DNA of 64,000 nucleotides, taken from Nocardia mikamii NBRC 108933. Its GTDB lineage: Bacteria; Actinomycetota; Actinomycetes; Mycobacteriales; Mycobacteriaceae. Shown piece by piece: positions 9,258 through 16,878 of this stretch. Both the position numbers and the translations under genes were made by a program. Below the pieces are notes generated by a model. It saw only the letters and a program-made list of their open reading frames with translations, was not told the origin of the DNA and ran no database searches. Within the stretch, counting starts at the first letter, position 1. Each line of letters opens with the position of its first letter. The stretch covers positions 62,001 to 126,000 of the forward strand of contig NZ_BDCM01000013.1 in the NCBI RefSeq assembly GCF_001613505.1. Direction: 5' to 3'.

Positions 9258-9743
9258 TCACACGTCGTCGCGCATCGACTTCCGGATCTCGTCCAGGCGT
9301 TCCCGCGCGGCTTTCTCCCGCGCCTGCCATTGTTCGTCGGCGCTGCGGCCCGCCGGTGTCTGCCGGTCGAGTTCGCCCAACCCCTGGGCGGTGCCGTAGC
9401 GCTGCTCGACCTTATCGCGAACTGACTCGAAAGTAGGGACTCCGGATTCGGAGTATCCGCCGGGTACACCGAAGCCTTCCGGCGGCAGCGGCACGCCAGA
9501 GCCCACCGCGACCTGCCCGAACCCGCCCGAGATCGGCGGCGGCACGGCGGCGGCGGCACCGGGAGTGTCCGAAGTCACATCAGCCTCGGGCTCGGCACGA
9601 GCGGGACGGGCCGCCAGTTCGACCGCGGCCAGATGCAACTTCTCCAGACCCGGCCGGCCCGTGGTCGCGGTGACCACGACCCCGAGCAGATCCTCATCCT
9701 GCAGCGCGGCGAGCAGGGCCGCCATATCACCGGTGTCGGACAT
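9258..9743 (-). CDS. Protein of unknown function, 161 aa, Pro/Gly-rich centre
   Basis: Not recognised. Three zones are visible: an N-terminal 45 residues with a helix and a hydrophobic strand (LLGVVVTATTG); a central Ala/Pro/Gly-rich linker (about 46-100); and a charged C-terminal helix rich in Arg, Glu and Lys (about 105-161). No signal peptide or membrane helix. It starts the two-gene unit with the 346-residue protein downstream, so they may work together. Nothing in the sequence points to a reaction. Confidence 0.68.
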   Translation of the reverse strand: MSDTGDMAALLAALQDEDLLGVVVTATTGRPGLEKLHLAAVELAARPARAEPEADVTSDTPGAAAAVPPPISGGFGQVAVGSGVPLPPEGFGVPGGYSESGVPTFESVRDKVEQRYGTAQGLGELDRQTPAGRSADEQWQAREKAARERLDEIRKSMRDDV

Positions 9744-9782
9744 GCACCCAGGCTACGCATCGCGACCGCGGTCCGGCCGATT

Positions 9783-10565
9783 TCACTCGCCGGTCACCGA
9801 TTCCACGCCCGCGAGCACGTCGCGAACCCACGCCGAGACGGTTCCCGACCACCCGGGAATCGAGACCAGGGTGTTGTGCCCGGCGTTCGGGTAGATGAGC
9901 AGCCGCTTCGGCTCGGCCAGCGCCGCGTACAAGGTGCGGCCCATCTCGACCGGAAGCAGTTCGTCGGCCTCACCGTGCATGACGAACGTGGGCACCCGCA
10001 GCTCGCGGAGCCGCTGCAACGTCGGAAAGGCGTTCGGCACCAGAGGTTTCGGAATGAACGGGTAGACCGCGCGGGCCGCCTCGCGCAGACCGGTGAAGGT
10101 GGACATCAGAACCATCGCCGCGGGCGGATACTCGGTCGCCAACTCCGTGACGACCGCGCCGCCGAGCGACTTGCCGAGGTAGACAACCCTTTTCGGATCC
10201 ACCCCGGACTGCTCCAGCAGCGCCCGGCGGGCGGCCCGGGCATCCAGATACAGCCCGCGTTCGCTCGGCCGGCCCGGACTGCGACCGTAACCGCGATAGT
10301 CGAAGGTCAGCACGTTCAGGCCCGCGGCGGCCAGCAATGCCAGGATCGGCGAGCGGTCGCCGATATTGCCGCCGTTGCCGTGGGCGTAGAGCACATGCGC
10401 GATCGGCTTCTCGGCGCGCACGAACCACGCGTTGATCCGGGCCCCGTCGTCCGCGGTGAGCCACAGATCGTCGTGCTCGAATCCGAACTGTTCGGGCGTC
10501 ATGGTGATCCGACGTTCGGGATGGAACGTCAGCGCGTTGAGCACGCCCTCGGCCGGATGTCGCAT
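9783..10565 (-). CDS. Alpha/beta hydrolase
   Basis: Serine hydrolase of 260 residues resembling the BEM46/abhydrolase_12 group. Catalytic residues are visible: nucleophile Ser133 in GKSLGG, acid Asp201 in HGEADELLP, and His230 in NAGHNTL. The oxyanion strand is YAHGNGGN (60-67), and FDYRGYGRSPG (88-98) is the usual turn after it. No signal peptide, so cytoplasmic. Substrate unknown; esters or thioesters are plausible. Lies downstream of pheT on the same strand with 49 bases between, so read-through from pheST is possible. Confidence 0.88.
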   Translation of the reverse strand: MRHPAEGVLNALTFHPERRITMTPEQFGFEHDDLWLTADDGARINAWFVRAEKPIAHVLYAHGNGGNIGDRSPILALLAAAGLNVLTFDYRGYGRSPGRPSERGLYLDARAARRALLEQSGVDPKRVVYLGKSLGGAVVTELATEYPPAAMVLMSTFTGLREAARAVYPFIPKPLVPNAFPTLQRLRELRVPTFVMHGEADELLPVEMGRTLYAALAEPKRLLIYPNAGHNTLVSIPGWSGTVSAWVRDVLAGVESVTGE

Positions 10566-10614
10566 AGTCCCTTCCTACCTGCGCGAGGGCCGGTGCGCGA
10601 GCCGGCTGCCGGTA

Positions 10615-13116
10615 CTACCCGCGCAGCACGGCCCCGACCGCGTCGGCCGCCGCCGCGACCGCGGAATCGCGGGCGGCGCTGGCCTCGTCCTCGGTGAGGG
10701 TGCGGTCGCCGGCACGGAAGCGCAGGGCGTAGGTCAGGGATTTGCGGCCCTCACCGGCCTGGGCGCCCTCGTAGACGTCGAACAGGGTGATGTCCTCGAG
10801 CAGGTCGCCCGCACCGGTGCGCAGCGCCGATTCGACCTGAGCCGCGCCCACGGTCTTCTCCACACTCACCGACACGTCCTGCAGGACCGCGGGGAAGGCG
10901 GAAACGACCGGTGCGGGCCGGGATTCGCGCAGCGGCAGCGCGTCCAGATCCAGTTCCAGCGCGCAGGTGCGCGGCGGCAGCCCGCTGCGCTCGAGGACGG
11001 CGGGATGCAGTTCGCCGGCATGGCCCACCACCGTGCCGTCGACCAGCAGTTCCGCACAGCGGCCCGGATGGAACGGCAGATAGGCGGCGGCTCGGCGCTC
11101 GATGGTGACGCCGGCGGCATCGGCGACGGCATCGGCGAGGGCGAACGCGTCGGCCGCCTCGGCGACCCGGCCGGGGCCCCACGGGCCACGCGGTTCGCGC
11201 CGGCCGGTCAGGACGGCGGCGATGTGGACCGGCTGGGCGGGCAGCGATTCGATCAGCTCACGAACCTGCTCGTCGGTGGGGCGGCGGTCGACCGGCAGTT
11301 CGGCCACCCCGTGGGTGTCCGGTCCGGGCAGGACGACCTGCGCGATGCCGTAGATCGACAGATCGCGCTCGCCACGGGAGATGTTGCGCGCGGCCACCTC
11401 GAGCAGGGCGGGCAACAGCGTGGTCGCCAGTTCCGCCTTCTCCACATCGAGCGGGTTCAGCACGCGCATGGTGTCGCGGCGCGGATCGTCGGCGTCCAGC
11501 CCCCAGGTGTCGAACACCCCGGCGGTCATGAAGATCGGTGCCGGGACCTCCACACAGCCGGAGAAGGCGAGCGCACGGCTGACGGCGCGGCGGCGGCGCT
11601 GCACGGCGGTGAGACCGCGCCCGGCCGGAGCGGTCGGCAGCACCGACGGAATCTTCTCGAGCCCCTCGAGTCGCAGCACCTCCTCCACCAGATCGGCGGG
11701 CTGGACGAGATCGGGCCGCCAGCTCGGCGGCGTCACGACCAGCTGACCGTGGCCGGTCTCGCTGACGCTCACCTCGACGGAGCAGCCGATCTGCGCGAGC
11801 CGGCGCGCCGAGGTGCCGGTGGGATAGACGACGCCCGCGGTGCGGTCGGCCAGATCGATATCCATCCGGATCGGCTCGGTGGCGGGCACCGGGAGCCGCA
11901 CGTCGGTCAGAGCGGATTCGACTGTGCCACCGGCGATTTCGGCCAGCAGAGAGGCGGCCCGATCCAACGCGGCGACGTTGATCTCCGGATCGACGACGCG
12001 CTCGTAGCGTTTACCCGCCTCCGAGACCAGCTTGTGCCGGCGCGCGGTGCGGTAGACCGCCAGCGGATTCCAGGTCGCGGCCTCCAGCAGGATATCGGTG
12101 GTGTGGTCGCCGACCTCGGTGCTCGCGCCGCCCATGATGCCGGCCAGCGAGATCACACCCGAATCATCGGTGATCACAACGTCTTCGGCGTGGAGCGTGC
12201 GCTCGACCTCGTCGAGGGTGCGCAGCGTCTCGCCGGTGTGCGCGCGCCGGATCACCAGCGGCCCGGTCACTTTCGCGGCGTCGAAGGCGTGCAGCGGCTG
12301 GCCCAGTTCGAGCATCACGTAGTTGGTGACATCGACCGCGGGCGAGATCGGGCGAACCCCGGCCAGCAGCAGCCGGCGCTGCAACCACCACGGGCTCACC
12401 GCGTTCGGGTCGACGCCGGTGACCCTGCGCACCGCGAACCGGGTGCAGCCGGATTCCGGTTCGACCGTCACCGCATACGCGTCGGCCTCGTCGTCGGGCA
12501 GCGTGCGCACCGCGGGATCGGCGTAGTCGAGGTCGAAACCGCAGGCGAGTTCGCGGGCCAGGCCGCGGACCGAGAGGCAGTAGCCGCGGTCCGGGGTGAT
12601 GTTGAGCTCGATCACCGTGTCGTCGAGGCCCAGCAGTTCGTTGGCGTCGGCGCCCGGTTCGGCGGTGCCCGGCTCCAGCACGAGAATGCCGGAATGATCC
12701 TTGCCGATGCCGAGTTCGGCGACCGAGCAGATCATGCCGTTGGAGACGTGGCCGTAGGTCTTGCGCGAGCTGATGGCGAATCCGCCCGGCAGCACACCAC
12801 CCGGCAGCACCACCACCACGAGGTCGCCGACCGCGAAATTGCGTGCACCGCAGACGATCTCCTGCAGCTCCGGCTTACCGATATCGACCTTGCAGAACCG
12901 GATCGGCTTCTTGAACTCGGTCAGCTCGGTAATCTCGGCGACCCGGCCGACCACCAGCGGGTGTTCGATATCGCCGGTGACCGGCCGCAGGGTGTCGAGT
13001 TCCTCGACCTCGAGGCCCACGCGGACGAAACCGGCGTCGAGCTCCTCGGGGGTCAGCGACCAGCCGGGGGTGGTCCGCTGCAGGGTTTCCGTCAGCCAGG
13101 ACTGCGCTACTCGCAC
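10615..13116 (-). CDS. pheT: Phenylalanine--tRNA ligase beta subunit
   Basis: Beta chain of the (alpha-beta)2 enzyme that charges tRNA-Phe; 833 residues, the normal length. Domains in order: tRNA-binding OB fold (about 40-155, with the VVVGRVAEI and KVDIG motifs), B3/B4 editing domain, B5 DNA-binding-like domain, catalytic-like core, and the C-terminal ferredoxin-fold anticodon-binding domain ending in RDSAVAAAADAVGA. The start is GTG (VRVAQSWLTETLQ). It lies 57 bases downstream of pheS in the conserved pheS-pheT pair. The complementary strand carries very long open frames caused by codon bias. Confidence 0.97.
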   Translation of the reverse strand: MRVAQSWLTETLQRTTPGWSLTPEELDAGFVRVGLEVEELDTLRPVTGDIEHPLVVGRVAEITELTEFKKPIRFCKVDIGKPELQEIVCGARNFAVGDLVVVVLPGGVLPGGFAISSRKTYGHVSNGMICSVAELGIGKDHSGILVLEPGTAEPGADANELLGLDDTVIELNITPDRGYCLSVRGLARELACGFDLDYADPAVRTLPDDEADAYAVTVEPESGCTRFAVRRVTGVDPNAVSPWWLQRRLLLAGVRPISPAVDVTNYVMLELGQPLHAFDAAKVTGPLVIRRAHTGETLRTLDEVERTLHAEDVVITDDSGVISLAGIMGGASTEVGDHTTDILLEAATWNPLAVYRTARRHKLVSEAGKRYERVVDPEINVAALDRAASLLAEIAGGTVESALTDVRLPVPATEPIRMDIDLADRTAGVVYPTGTSARRLAQIGCSVEVSVSETGHGQLVVTPPSWRPDLVQPADLVEEVLRLEGLEKIPSVLPTAPAGRGLTAVQRRRRAVSRALAFSGCVEVPAPIFMTAGVFDTWGLDADDPRRDTMRVLNPLDVEKAELATTLLPALLEVAARNISRGERDLSIYGIAQVVLPGPDTHGVAELPVDRRPTDEQVRELIESLPAQPVHIAAVLTGRREPRGPWGPGRVAEAADAFALADAVADAAGVTIERRAAAYLPFHPGRCAELLVDGTVVGHAGELHPAVLERSGLPPRTCALELDLDALPLRESRPAPVVSAFPAVLQDVSVSVEKTVGAAQVESALRTGAGDLLEDITLFDVYEGAQAGEGRKSLTYALRFRAGDRTLTEDEASAARDSAVAAAADAVGAVLRG

Positions 13117-13173
13117 GTGACGTTTCGCTTCCTCGTATGAAGGTTCTCGGGTGGTGGGTGTGGGAGGCCCGGA

Positions 13174-14322
13174 TCAGGCGCGGATGCCGAACGGCAGCGT
13201 GAAGCGCACATCGCCCTCGACGATGTCGCGCATATCCGGAATGCCGTTGCGGAACTGCAGGGTGCGCTCGAGTCCCATGCCGAAGGCGAATCCGCTGTAG
13301 ACCTCGGGATCGATCCCGCTGGCGATCAGCACCTTCGGGTTGACCATGCCGCAGCCGCCCCATTCGACCCAGCCGGCGCCGCCCTTCTTGTCCGGGAACC
13401 ACACGTCGACCTCGGCGGAGGGCTCGGTGAACGGGAAGTAGTTGGGGCGCATGCGGGTTCGCGTATCGGGTCCGAACAGCGCTCGCGCGAACGCGTCCAG
13501 CGTGCCGCGCAGATGCGCCATGGTCAGGCCCTTGTCCACGGCCAGACCCTCGACCTGGGAGAAGACCGGGGTGTGGGTGGCGTCGAGTTCGTCGGTGCGG
13601 AAGGTCCGGCCCGGGCACACGACGTAGATCGGCAGCTCGCGCGACAGCATGGAACGCACCTGGACCGGTGAGGTGTGGGTGCGCAGGACCTGCCTCGAGC
13701 CTTCCACGTCCGAGGCGTCAGGGCCGGAGGCGGTAGCCGAGCGTGCCCCCGCAGGCCCAGCCTCGGACGCCGATGTATACCGCGCCACATGGAAGGTGTC
13801 CTGCATGGTGCGGGCCGGGTGGTCGGGCAGGAAGTTCAGCGCGTCGAAGTTGAAGTGCTCGGTCTCCACCTCGGGACCCTCGGCGACCTCCCAGCCCATG
13901 GCGACGAAGACGTCCTCGATCTGCTCGGAGATCACCGTGATGGGATGACGCGCGCCGATCGGACCGCGCCGGGCCGGCAGCGTGACGTCGATCGACTCGG
14001 CGACCAGGACGGCGGCGTCACGTTCGGCGAGCAGCTGGGCGCGGCGAGCCTCGAAGGCGTCCGTCACGCGGCCACGGGCCACGTTCACGCGCTTACCGGC
14101 ATCGGCCTTGTCCTGTTTGGGCAGCCCGCCCAGCGCCCGCTGAGCCAGCGCGATCGGCGATTTGCCGCCCATATGCTCGGTCTTGGCGGTGGCGAGCGCA
14201 TCCAGGTCGGCCGCGGCCGCGAACGCCTTCTCCGCGGCGGCGGCCGCAGCGGAGAGAGCCTCTTCGCTGAGCGCCTCCGCCGGCGTCGCTGACTGCTCGG
14301 CTGCATCCTTCTCGTCGGCCAC
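13174..14322 (-). CDS. pheS: Phenylalanine--tRNA ligase alpha subunit with in-frame insert
   Basis: Catalytic chain of PheRS, 382 residues from a GTG preceded by GGGGAGAG. The N-terminal coiled-coil arm (about 20-110) is followed by the class II synthetase core. Clear signatures include ALNFLPDHPARTMQDTF, RTHTSPVQVRSM, RTFRTDELDATHTP and the C-terminal FGMGLERTLQ. M. tuberculosis PheS is 341 residues. Much of the excess is an Ala/Ser/Gly-rich stretch of about 25 residues between MQDTFHVA and GSRQVLRTHTS, encoded by a palindromic element at 13707-13769. Thermus PheS has a longer loop at the same place, so the site appears tolerant and the enzyme is probably active. Confidence 0.95.
   Translation of the reverse strand: MADEKDAAEQSATPAEALSEEALSAAAAAAEKAFAAAADLDALATAKTEHMGGKSPIALAQRALGGLPKQDKADAGKRVNVARGRVTDAFEARRAQLLAERDAAVLVAESIDVTLPARRGPIGARHPITVISEQIEDVFVAMGWEVAEGPEVETEHFNFDALNFLPDHPARTMQDTFHVARYTSASEAGPAGARSATASGPDASDVEGSRQVLRTHTSPVQVRSMLSRELPIYVVCPGRTFRTDELDATHTPVFSQVEGLAVDKGLTMAHLRGTLDAFARALFGPDTRTRMRPNYFPFTEPSAEVDVWFPDKKGGAGWVEWGGCGMVNPKVLIASGIDPEVYSGFAFGMGLERTLQFRNGIPDMRDIVEGDVRFTLPFGIRA
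13707..13769. repeat. REP-like palindromic element inserted in frame within pheS
   Basis: Outer arms CGTCCGAGGC (13707-13716) and GCCTCGGACG (13760-13769) are a perfect 10-base inverted repeat. Inner arms GGGCC (13721-13725) and GGCCC (13754-13758) extend the stem, leaving a 28-base loop. The 63-base span is exactly 21 codons, so the pheS frame is kept. It encodes a low-complexity Ala/Ser/Gly stretch absent from related PheS proteins. No second copy was noticed in this window. Confidence 0.65.
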
Positions 14323-14497
14323 GATGGTTCGTCTCTCCCCTGGGCTGGTCGGGTCCGTGCGGTTACCTGCTCACGCGCATCGGCATCGGCACATGCGATA
14401 CACGACTCCGCGATGCCAACTATTGTCGCTGGTCGAATCGTAGGCGATGTCGGCAGGCCGCCTCACACGGATATTTCCGGCAATACCGGACCGATAC

Positions 14498-14537
14498 GAC
14501 AGGCGCACCGCCCGGACATCCGAGCGGTACGCCTGTC
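14498..14537 (-). terminator. Hairpin terminator after DHA2 efflux pump
   Basis: GACAGGCG plus ACCGC pair with GCGGT plus CGCCTGTC, with one C/A mismatch between the two blocks and a 12-base loop. It begins 15 bases past the stop codon of the minus-strand pump and separates it from pheS. Confidence 0.65.
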
Positions 14538-14552
14538 TCTCCCGGGCCTGCC

Positions 14553-15971
14553 TTACCCGACCGGGGTGATCCGCCGCGGTAGCAACGCGGTCGCACCCGC
14601 ACCGAGTGCCACGATCACCGCGCCCACCCGCACCGCCGGCGCCATGCCGGCGACGAAATCGGCCGGGCTGAGGTACGAACCGTAGGAGGCGAAGATCGAC
14701 GCCAGTATCGCGACACCCATCGCCACACCGACCTCGCGGATGGTGTTGTTGGTCCCCGACGCGACGCCCTGATCGGCCGGCGGGGCACTCGCCATCACCA
14801 CGGTCGAACCGGGAGCGAAGGTCAGGCCCATGCCGATACCCGCGAGCAGGAACGGCCCGATGAACGCCGCACGGGACATGTCGGCGGTGACGAGCGCTCC
14901 GATCCAGGCCAGCGCGGCCGCCTGGAACACCTGCCCGGCCACGATGAGGGTGCGCGCACCGATCCGGTCGACCACCAGACCGGCCAGCGGCGCGACCACC
15001 ATCGGCGCCATGGTCCACGGCAACGTCCGCACCCCCGCCGCCAGCGGTGAGTACCCCTGGACGACCTGGAAGAACTGCGCGAGCAGGAAGATCGATCCGA
15101 AGACACCGACCGCGAACGCGAACGCCGACACGTTCATCACCGCGAACGCCCGGGAGCGGAACAGCCGCATCGGCAGCATCGGCGCCGGTGAGCGCAGTTC
15201 CCATCCGACGAACGCGATCAGGGACAACCCACCTGCGACCAGCGTGGCGAGAACGGGTGCCGAGGTCCAGCCGTCGTCGGCGCCGTGCACCACGCCCCAG
15301 ACGATCGAGAGCACGCCACCGGCCGAGAGCACCAGCCCCAGCGGATCCAATCGCTTTCCGCCGCCGAATGATTCGCCCAGCACCCGCGCCACGAACGGCA
15401 GTGCCAGCACGCCGATCGGCACGTTGAGCCAGAAGATCCACTGCCAGCTCAGTCCGTCGACCACCAAGCCGCCGACCACCGGGCCGACCGCGATGCCGAG
15501 CCCGGAGATTCCACCCCAGATCCCGATCGCGGCGCTGCGCTTGGCGACCGGCACCGCATTCGCCAGCAGCGTCAGCGACAGCGGCATCACCGCGGCGCCA
15601 CCGAAGCCCTGAACCGCCCGGGCGAGGATGAGCATCCACGGCTCGGTCGCCAGCGCGCACGCCGCCGAGGCCGCGGTGAACAGCGCGATTCCCGCCAGGT
15701 ACATCCGGCGGCGGCCGAACCGGTCACCCAGCGCCGACGCGGTGAGCAGCAGCGACGCGAACGACAGTGTGTAGGCGTTGACGAACCATTGCAGGTCGGC
15801 CAGGGACGCGCCCAGTTCCGTGCGGATCACCGGGAGCGCGTTCGTCACGACCAGGTTGTCCAGGGTGACCATGAACATCGGGATGCCGACGGCGGCCAGG
15901 ACGGCGCCGAGCGGCCGGGCGACGGGGCCGGACGTACCGGCGCGGGGTGTGGTTTCGAGGGTGGTGGTCAT
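14553..15971 (-). CDS. MFS drug efflux transporter, DHA2 (EmrB/QacA) family
   Basis: Proton-driven multidrug exporter, 472 residues with about 14 hydrophobic helices. Motif A is GDRFGRRRMYLAGI, motif C region is GGISGLGIAVGPVVGG, and TLDNLVVTNALPVI in helix 1 is the DHA2 signature (motif D1). ATG at 15971 follows AAAGGAT at proper spacing; the 22 codons upstream overlap the operator and are not likely translated. It is divergent from a TetR gene, whose dyad-shaped operator lies just upstream of this start, so it is probably repressed by that protein. Confidence 0.9.
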   Translation of the reverse strand: MTTTLETTPRAGTSGPVARPLGAVLAAVGIPMFMVTLDNLVVTNALPVIRTELGASLADLQWFVNAYTLSFASLLLTASALGDRFGRRRMYLAGIALFTAASAACALATEPWMLILARAVQGFGGAAVMPLSLTLLANAVPVAKRSAAIGIWGGISGLGIAVGPVVGGLVVDGLSWQWIFWLNVPIGVLALPFVARVLGESFGGGKRLDPLGLVLSAGGVLSIVWGVVHGADDGWTSAPVLATLVAGGLSLIAFVGWELRSPAPMLPMRLFRSRAFAVMNVSAFAFAVGVFGSIFLLAQFFQVVQGYSPLAAGVRTLPWTMAPMVVAPLAGLVVDRIGARTLIVAGQVFQAAALAWIGALVTADMSRAAFIGPFLLAGIGMGLTFAPGSTVVMASAPPADQGVASGTNNTIREVGVAMGVAILASIFASYGSYLSPADFVAGMAPAVRVGAVIVALGAGATALLPRRITPVG

Positions 15972-15986
15972 CGCAGATCCTTTGTT

Positions 15987-16002
15987 GTTATCGACTGATA
16001 AC
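15987..16002. promoter_or_regulatory. Candidate TetR operator upstream of efflux pump
   Basis: Perfect dyad GTTATC-GACT-GATAAC, 16 bases upstream of the pump start codon. A second copy of the right half, ACTGATAAC, occurs at 16027-16035, 33 bases away on the same strand. Both lie in the gap between the pump and the divergent TetR gene. Confidence 0.6.
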
Positions 16003-16116
16003 TTGATGCGAAAAGAGTATGCATCCACTGATAACATGTCAACAGGCGACGGTGCCGGATCCCGACTTCCGAATGCCCCGCGCTACCGTGACCGACGGAC
16101 AATCGCGAGGAGGACC

Positions 16117-16689
16117 ATGGCGGACTCGACCCGCACCCGCCTGACCGCGGCCGAGCGCAGCGAGCAGGTACTGGCCGCCGCGGTCACCGCCTTCGCCGAA
16201 AGCGGTTACGCCGCAACGAAAACCGATGAGATAGCGCGACTCGCCGGAGTGTCGCAGCCGTATGTGATCCGGTTGTTCGGCACCAAGGAACGATTGTTCG
16301 TGGCGGCGGTCAACCAGGCCTGCGGGCGGATCGAAGAGGTGTTTCGCACCGCGCGCGGCGATGCCACCGCACACGCCACCCCGCAGCAAGCGCTGAAGGC
16401 GCTCGGCAAAGGCTACGAGGTCTTTCTCGCCGAACGCGAATTGCCGCTGATCATGTTGCACGGCTTCTCCGCCAGCGCCGATCCGGCAATCGGCGACCAC
16501 GTCCGCGAGCGTTTCGGCCGCATCTACGACCTGGTCCGCGAACTCACCGGCGCCGACGCCGACGATGCCCGGCAGTTCATGGCCACCGGCATGCTCATCA
16601 CGGTGATGACGGCGATGCAGGTGATCGGACCCGATGCGGTGCCGACCCGCTGGGCCGAGGAAATCAACGCCTGCCTTCAGGACGACTGA
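16117..16689 (+). CDS. TetR/AcrR-family transcriptional regulator
   Basis: DNA-binding repressor of 190 residues. The N-terminal helix-turn-helix (about 8-55) has AFAESGYAATKTDEIARLAGVSQPYVIRLFGTKERLF, a textbook TetR_N pattern; the rest is the helical ligand-binding and dimerisation domain. ATG at 16117 is preceded by GAGGAGG. It stands between two DHA2 pumps: divergent from one with a dyad in the gap, and co-directional with the other 190 bases downstream. It probably represses the divergent pump and its own gene; control of the second pump is possible. Ligand unknown. Confidence 0.9.
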   Translation: MADSTRTRLTAAERSEQVLAAAVTAFAESGYAATKTDEIARLAGVSQPYVIRLFGTKERLFVAAVNQACGRIEEVFRTARGDATAHATPQQALKALGKGYEVFLAERELPLIMLHGFSASADPAIGDHVRERFGRIYDLVRELTGADADDARQFMATGMLITVMTAMQVIGPDAVPTRWAEEINACLQDD

Positions 16690-16784
16690 CCAGGCGTTTC
16701 GTCCTCTTCTCCGCGATGTGATCGAGCACACCGCCCTGTCGGCCTTTGCGCAGCGTTCTCACAGGATTATAGTTACTTTCGTTA

Positions 16785-16799
16785 ATCAACTTGTTTGAT
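16785..16799. promoter_or_regulatory. Weak dyad upstream of second efflux pump
   Basis: ATCAA-CTTGT-TTGAT in an AT-rich patch about 80 bases before the pump start. The patch is the only AT-rich stretch between the TetR gene and the pump and probably contains the pump promoter. The dyad differs from the GTTATC/GATAAC site, so it may not bind the same regulator. Confidence 0.3.
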
Positions 16800-16878
16800 A
16801 TCCCCCGAACACCTCTTGCTGCGGCGACATCGGCACCACCGGCCGACCGCCGCATCGACCGCTTCCGGAAAGAGAACG

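Noticed and set aside
10432..13140. A very long open frame antisense to pheT (about 900 codons).
   Set aside because: It mirrors the codon bias of pheT in a GC-rich genome; its translation is rich in Arg, Gly and His and has no recognisable domain.
13707..13769. The pheS insert as an intein or as disrupted gene.
   Set aside because: It is only 21 codons, keeps the frame and lacks any splicing motif; the synthase motifs on both sides are intact.
14323..14497. A Phe-rich leader peptide or T-box controlling pheST.
   Set aside because: No short frame with consecutive Phe codons and no T-box-like sequence was found in the region before pheS.
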